From Planoprotostelium fungivorum (taxonomy: Eukaryota > Evosea > Variosea > Cavosteliida > Cavosteliaceae): a stretch of 12,721 nt of DNA. The notes under the pieces were generated by a model that saw only the letters and a list, made by a program, of their open reading frames with translations, was not told the origin of the DNA and made no database searches. The position numbers were made by a program, and so were the translations under genes. Location: positions 1 through 12,721 of the forward strand of contig MDYQ01000440.1 in NCBI GenBank assembly GCA_003024175.1, written 5' to 3'. Of this stretch, positions 8,985-12,721 are shown piece after piece. The first letter of the stretch is position 1. Every line of letters begins with the position of its first letter.

Positions 8985-9568
8985 TGGGGAGACCCAAAAA
9001 AAAAAGTAGCAAAAGAGATATATGTGAGTTGATGTACTAGGCGGGTATGACAATCCTTCTGGATATGTGCACAGGTAGTAGATATGGGCAATCTTGGGTG
9101 ATGTGGGGTGCCTGGGTCCATTGGGGGTGGGGAGTTGACCCCATGTTGAGAAGAATAAAATGAGAGGTTTGGACTATTGGGAGAGAGCCTATCATATGTT
9201 TTGTCCAGCTTTTTAGCTCTTAGTCAAGCCATTTCTGCTCAATCAATTGACCACAGCTTTGCTTTCAACTGCGCAGTCATGATTTAATTAATATGATAGA
9301 GAATATTGTAGCTGACCATGATGTATATTTTACAAAAAATATGAACATATATTGTTTGCTTATCTTTCTTCTGCAATTCTATTTTAATTAAATAATCTAT
9401 CGGTTAATACTAATTATTTTTGTCTCTCTGCCCCCTCTTTTTTTCTTTGTCTTTCCCCCCCTTCTGTTTTATTTATAACTTAAAGATGTATTAAAAAATA
9501 TATTCTTAACCATCAAATGCCAGACTGAATAAATTAGAGTTAAAGATGACATAACTTCATATCTTTTT

Positions 9569-10565
9569 TTACACATGTTTGTTTTCCTTACTTATCTTTT
9601 GTCGGAAATAGCGAGGGATGAGGCCTTTATTTCCCATCTCTTCAGGTAAGTTCCACTCATATTGATCATAATCTGATGTTGAAAACCAGGGGAGGATGTT
9701 TTCTGTTCGAATCTTATTCTTGTCCCAGAATTGCTTCAGAGTTGCCCACAACTGATCGTTCAATTCTCTAGTAAAAATACATTCTCCCAGAGTGTGTTGG
9801 TGGGAGTCCATAATACTTTCCTCCATTATATCAGCAAAATTTACAACTATCATCCTCTGTGTTAGATCATCTGCATACGCTATCAGATTGGCCAACGCCA
9901 ATCTATAGGGGCTTTTGTTCTTTTCCAGCCACTGGATCAGAGGGTTAATGAACAAGAGATAAAGTGGGGGTGAGATGATATTGCCTTGTCTCAGACCTGC
10001 CTCTATACAGATCTCATCTGTTAATCCATACGCTGCGTTGCGTTTTATTTCCTATCATCATCTCCATCATCATATCTATGTCATCGTTGTGCAGCCTATA
10101 CGCTTCAAGTGTTTGTCTCATTGCCCAGAATTCAACACTATCATACGCTTTTGCTATGTCCAACAGTGTTACGTGTATATTCTTGTCAGTTGAGAGAGCG
10201 TTGTTTGTACAAGCAAAAAGTTTTGTCACTGCTTCCGTTGTATCCCTCCCTTTCATGAATCCAAATTGACTCTTGCTGATGATATCGTTTTCCTCGATCC
10301 ATCTGTATAGCCTCTGAGTTATAATCTGTGAGAATACCTTGTATGCACACGAGAGGATGGCTACTGGTCGATATCCTAGTGGATTACTTTTATTGTCCCC
10401 GCCCTTGAATATCAATGTGGTCGTTGAGCTCTTCCACGCTTTTGGGATTCTCTTTGCAGTCAGGATCTTGTTACAGATGATCATCAGTTCCTCTACTTTG
10501 ATCGAGTTCATATTTCTTAGATATTTGTTGGATATTTCGTCAAGGCTTTTCCCCCATAGACAGGA
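9569..10565 (-). pseudogene. LINE-type (non-LTR) reverse transcriptase, frameshifted and internally deleted
   Basis: Two minus-strand frames make up a broken reverse transcriptase. The upstream frame (open from 10565, first ATG at 10511, stop near 10014) contains a motif-0/1-like region (SLDEISNKYLRN), the fingers segment TTLIFKGGDNKSNPLGYRPV, QFGFMKGRDTTEAV and palm motif A with its catalytic Asp (LLDIAKAYDSV). The downstream frame continues in another phase with motif B (AGLRQGNIISPPLYLLF) and the catalytic box IAYADDL (YADD codons at 9877-9866). The shift falls around 10014-10024. Only about 24 residues after YADD the sequence reads SHQHTLGEC, an H-x4-C like the last half of the C-terminal zinc knuckle of LINE proteins; normally hundreds of residues separate them, so an internal deletion is inferred. 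The frame ends at TAA 9571-9569. No endonuclease domain was seen. It is non-functional as it stands. Confidence 0.85.
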
Positions 10566-10684
10566 TCAGGGTGTAAGTTGAGAGAATGAGAAGGATAAGG
10601 TGACTCACTTGGCCATAACTCATTTGTATAAGAGACTTCATTGCTCATGCTGCTGCCTGTTGATCAGATCAGGGGAAAAAAACA
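10548..10684 (-). repeat. 137-bp direct repeat, copy A (fused to the RT)
   Basis: It matches 11143-11279 in the same orientation at 129 of 137 positions, with a constant offset of 595 bp. Read on the minus strand it holds a short T-rich leader and the start of an ORF: ATG at 10648, then MSNEVSYTNELWPSESPYPS and on through PVYGG (33 codons shared with copy B). Past the repeat edge this frame stops after 10 more codons (TAA 10519-10517), while the RT frame begins one base back. The edge lies in a G5A4 run (10555-10547). Confidence 0.9.
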
Positions 10685-11243
10685 TCACATCNGCATCATC
10701 TCTTAGATCAATATTAACACGTGGACGCTTTTTACTATGGCTAATCCCGTTGGTGTCTTTAGCTGCATCTTCTTCTTGCAACTGTTTGTGTAGGATTTGT
10801 CTGTTGTTGATGCTGACTTCTACCAAGTGATTAGGTCGTGGGGAGATAGTATGAGAGTCATCTCTGTCGTTGGTAGGCTTCTGAGTCTCTTGGAAGTATG
10901 CAACCTCTTGATATGATTCTTGATTGCGGTGATTTGGAGATCTTCGGCTCCTCTCGTCTTCTACACTTGGTTTTGTGCCTTCTATCTGATGTTCCTGTTC
11001 AAATGGTTGCATATCATAAGAGATATGTGTTCGTTTTTTTGTGCAATTAATTCTAATCAAATCTCGGACGGCAAACCATCCTCGAAGTGACGAGCTGTCT
11101 TCTTCTTGCGAAGTTTGGATCAGATTCTCGAAAGAATCTTCATTTCCCCCGTAGACAGGATCAGGGTGTAAGTTGAGAGAATGAGAAGGATAAGGTGACT
11201 CACTTGGTTGTAACTCATTTGTATAAGAGACTTCATTGCTCAT
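10638..11243 (-). CDS. 201-residue hydrophilic ORF of a retroelement, unknown (ORF1-like position)
   Basis: The ATG at 11243-11241 was chosen because the same start and first 33 codons recur in the second repeat copy; an in-frame ATG further up (11306) would add 21 residues from the T-rich leader. The protein is highly polar, rich in Ser, Glu, Asn, Gln and Arg, with no hydrophobic core, so it is probably disordered. It contains a basic cluster HSKKRPRVNI that resembles a nuclear localisation signal. The last residues (about FFSPDLINRQQHEQ) are read from the leader of repeat copy A in another phase, so the natural C-terminus is missing and the ORF is truncated. An ambiguous base at 10692 gives one undefined residue. 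Its position next to a LINE RT suggests ORF1 of the same or a related element, but no domain confirms this. Confidence 0.45.
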   Translation of the reverse strand: MSNEVSYTNELQPSESPYPSHSLNLHPDPVYGGNEDSFENLIQTSQEEDSSSLRGWFAVRDLIRINCTKKRTHISYDMQPFEQEHQIEGTKPSVEDERSRRSPNHRNQESYQEVAYFQETQKPTNDRDDSHTISPRPNHLVEVSINNRQILHKQLQEEDAAKDTNGISHSKKRPRVNIDLRDDXDVMFFSPDLINRQQHEQ

Positions 11244-11279
11244 GCTGCTGCCTGTTGATCGGATCGGGAAAAAAAAACA
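11143..11279 (-). repeat. 137-bp direct repeat, copy B (start of the 201-residue ORF)
   Basis: This is the partner of 10548-10684. All eight differences between the copies are transitions, including three adjacent ones that turn a TGG codon in copy A into CAA here (Trp against Gln at residue 12). Here the frame stays open past the repeat edge (GGGGGAAAT) into the unknown ORF. The T-rich minus-strand leader at 11269-11277 probably lies near the 5' end of the element. Confidence 0.9.
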
Positions 11280-11322
11280 CACTGTATTCTTTTTACAAAC
11301 CAACAAAAATTCGAGTTGTTCC

Positions 11323-11462
11323 TATTGTCCAGCGGGTTCGTTTTCAAACCATTTAAAATTAGTACACAAAAACACGGTTGATATCGTGCCTGTTGCTATT
11401 AGCAACTCGGTTTGTTAACGTGAAAAATTTAAAGGTTATGAAAACGAACCCGCTGGACAATA
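11323..11462 (-). mobile_element. MITE copy 2, identical and inverted relative to copy 1
   Basis: The element spans 11325-11460 (136 bp) and is flanked by TA at 11323-11324 and 11461-11462. By eye, its reverse complement equals copy 1 at every base. It shares the 22-bp terminal repeats and the central GTTGCTA-A-TAGCAAC palindrome. It lies about 40 bp upstream of the retroelement leader of repeat copy B. The lack of any difference between copies suggests recent transposition. Confidence 0.92.
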
Positions 11463-11649
11463 TAAATCTCATTTATCGTTTATTTTGAGCAATATTTGTG
11501 ACCCAGTTGAATTGAATTGACATATATGACACTAAAATAGTACGTTGTAGAGAAGGAATATTGACGACAAAAGGAATTGATTTAACGGTCTACAATTGTA
11601 TTGTGTAATAAAAGGGGATTGTTCGAAGCCTATCCCCAAGAAGAGGTCT
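11463..11649. other. Spacer between MITE copy 2 and the LINE remnant
   Basis: AT-rich sequence without a frame, hairpin or repeat worth naming. It may be part of the older insertion into which the MITE jumped. Confidence 0.3.
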
Positions 11650-12171
11650 TGAACTTGGACCAGTTAGATGATATATCCTTGAACATCCTTTGCCCCAACA
11701 TCAAGAGTGAGATCATCCATCTCTAACAATACATAAATCATGTTGAAACCATCATTCATGGAAGAAGAAAACTACACACCAAACTGCAATCCTCAAAGAT
11801 GACATAATCAACACAATTGGACACGTCTAAGAACCCACAATACTCTCTACACAAATTAAAAGGCGGCTGAAACATACAACAAACTGAACCCACAATGCAC
11901 GAGATGCAGCTGCAATGGACAAGAGACTCTCGAAGACATCTTCTCCTCATGTCCATCTGCTATCAAAATAAACAAGGAGATGTGGAACGAATTGACAACT
12001 AAATTAGAACCAATTATACACCCTCCCCATTTGCATTGAAATAAAAACGAAACAAACAAAACGCACAAAATCAATTGTCATCAAGCCATGGCTGACACTA
12101 TCATGGTATTGTTAGAGAAAGAACTCTGCAAGTGGAAGCATAGATACAGTGTTGATCATTCTCCCAAGTAG
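11650..12171 (+). pseudogene. Decayed LINE 3' end with zinc-knuckle remnant
   Basis: In the frame through 11881, the stretch LNPQCTRCSCNGQETLEDIF followed by SSCP and NKEMWNELTTKLE matches the C-terminal zinc-knuckle region of LINE ORF2 proteins (C-x2-C, then an ET-LE-H-x4-C-P block followed by a Trp-containing segment). The cysteines fall at 11896, 11905 and 11950; the usual histidine is Asp (GAC, 11935-11937). In-frame stops at 11800, 11857, 12037 and 12169 break it. Upstream, 11650-11727 reads VLNLDQLDDISLNILCPNIK in another frame, so at least one frameshift is likely. It runs opposite to the RT at 9569-10565 and differs from that element's own knuckle, so it is a separate insertion. Confidence 0.55.
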
Positions 12172-12721
12172 GAAAGTTGGAAAACGCTCAGAAAAGGAGA
12201 TGGGCCATTGCAGTTGGTAGATAAATCTGTTACAATTTCCAAGCTGTCTTAGTAGAGCAAAACAGGAAATAATGCAAAAAATATACATTGCTCAAAACAA
12301 TGGAGTATTTAACACTGTCTCGGATTCCCTAGAACAAATCTTTGATGGCACCAACTCCAAGACCAAAAACTGTAATGGTACCTCTGATGATGGCAGTTGG
12401 TGTGTTGTTGTTGGCAAGAAACACAATCGTTGTAACAGCACTGCCAACGGTGACAATGTCCCTGGCATGCGCTAAATTAAAATTAGGGGGGAGGACAAGG
12501 CACGTATCAATGAGGAGGTATATTTGGACAATTGGAGTGAGGAGGAGCCATGCTGACATCACACTGCATGACTGTACGCAGTGGCTGCTTCAAGGTATGT
12601 AACGCATCTCGGGGGGTTTCCATGGTTTCAGTGAACAAAAAGCGAGTCATCTCATGATCTTGTGGTGTATGGTCACCACATAAGAACCAAACAGTTCAAT
12701 GAGTCTCTGTTTATAAAGAAT
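12172..12721. other. Unassigned 3' end of the window
   Basis: The first part may be the 3' UTR of the LINE remnant. Between about 12270 and 12600 both strands carry open frames over the same bases (12272-12475 and 12342-12602 on plus, 12329-12562 on minus). The minus-strand frame is hydrophobic (IVTVGSAVTTIVFLANNN), but no start context, splice site or family supports it. A small hairpin (TGTGGTG-TATGGT-CACCACA) lies near 12660-12680. Confidence 0.3.

Larger units (their letters stand above)
7729..9568. other. AT-rich repeat-like region without a supported gene
   Basis: About 1.8 kb with no convincing coding region on either strand; the frames at 7894-8266 lie on both strands over the same bases and neither shows a domain. 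It contains a CAGGTT hexamer triplet (8886-8903), a perfect 7-bp hairpin (8967-8984), an A10 run (8996-9005) and a pyrimidine-rich tract (about 9420-9470). The part nearest 9568 is the downstream (3') side of the minus-strand RT pseudogene and may be its 3' UTR. Confidence 0.45.

Noticed and set aside
10590-10606. GTGAGT in the repeat leader as a splice donor linking it to the RT
   Set aside because: No acceptor near the RT start restores the RT frame from that donor phase.
12329-12562. Hydrophobic 77-residue minus-strand frame, possible membrane protein
   Set aside because: The opposite strand is open too, the composition is repetitive (GTT/AAC-rich) and no family or start context supports it.
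1-12721. tRNA, rRNA, CRISPR array or bacterial operon signals
   Set aside because: I looked for T-loop motifs, regularly spaced repeats and Shine-Dalgarno-led gene runs. None was found, and the spliced genes show that the DNA is eukaryotic.

Overview
The window is nuclear DNA of a eukaryote, most likely a protist with a compact, intron-rich genome. Three genes on the + strand can be rebuilt exon by exon. Their 15 introns are all GT-AG and mostly 39-61 bp (longest 119), and the standard code is used. The species cannot be named from sequence alone; an amoebozoan or similar free-living protist is only a guess. No bacterial signals (Shine-Dalgarno sites, operons, CRISPR) and no tRNA or rRNA gene were seen.

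Positions 1-4092 are gene-dense, all on the + strand. They hold the 3' end of an ammonium transporter gene (1-431, three exons, truncated by the window edge), a small single-exon membrane protein with a PP1-docking-like motif (817-1134), a complete five-exon Vps55/LEPROT-family endosomal protein (1379-2057, 124 aa), and a complete ten-exon secreted glycoside hydrolase family 5 enzyme (2445-4092, 394 aa). These look like independent housekeeping or nutritional genes, not a pathway cluster.

Positions 4093-7730 are transitional. A 136-bp MITE flanked by TA dinucleotides lies just after the GH5 gene. A purine-rich stretch (5312-6672) contains broken reading frames rich in charged residues that look like a decayed or unresolved coiled-coil gene. 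Two possible terminal exons follow (7083-7300), then a 54-aa ORF with a signal peptide (7564-7728) that stops abruptly.

Positions 7730-12721 are AT-richer and repeat-rich. The region has no convincing host gene but holds several retroelement pieces: a minus-strand LINE-type reverse transcriptase pseudogene (9569-10565) with a frameshift and an apparent internal deletion; a 137-bp direct repeat (copies 595 bp apart) that supplies the same 33-codon start to two different downstream sequences, one leading to a 201-aa unknown ORF and the other to the RT; and a plus-strand LINE 3' end with a zinc-knuckle remnant (11650-12171). A second MITE, identical over all 136 bp to the first but inverted, lies at 11325-11460. 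An ambiguous base (N) at 10692 sits beside the repeat junction, so this part of the assembly deserves caution.
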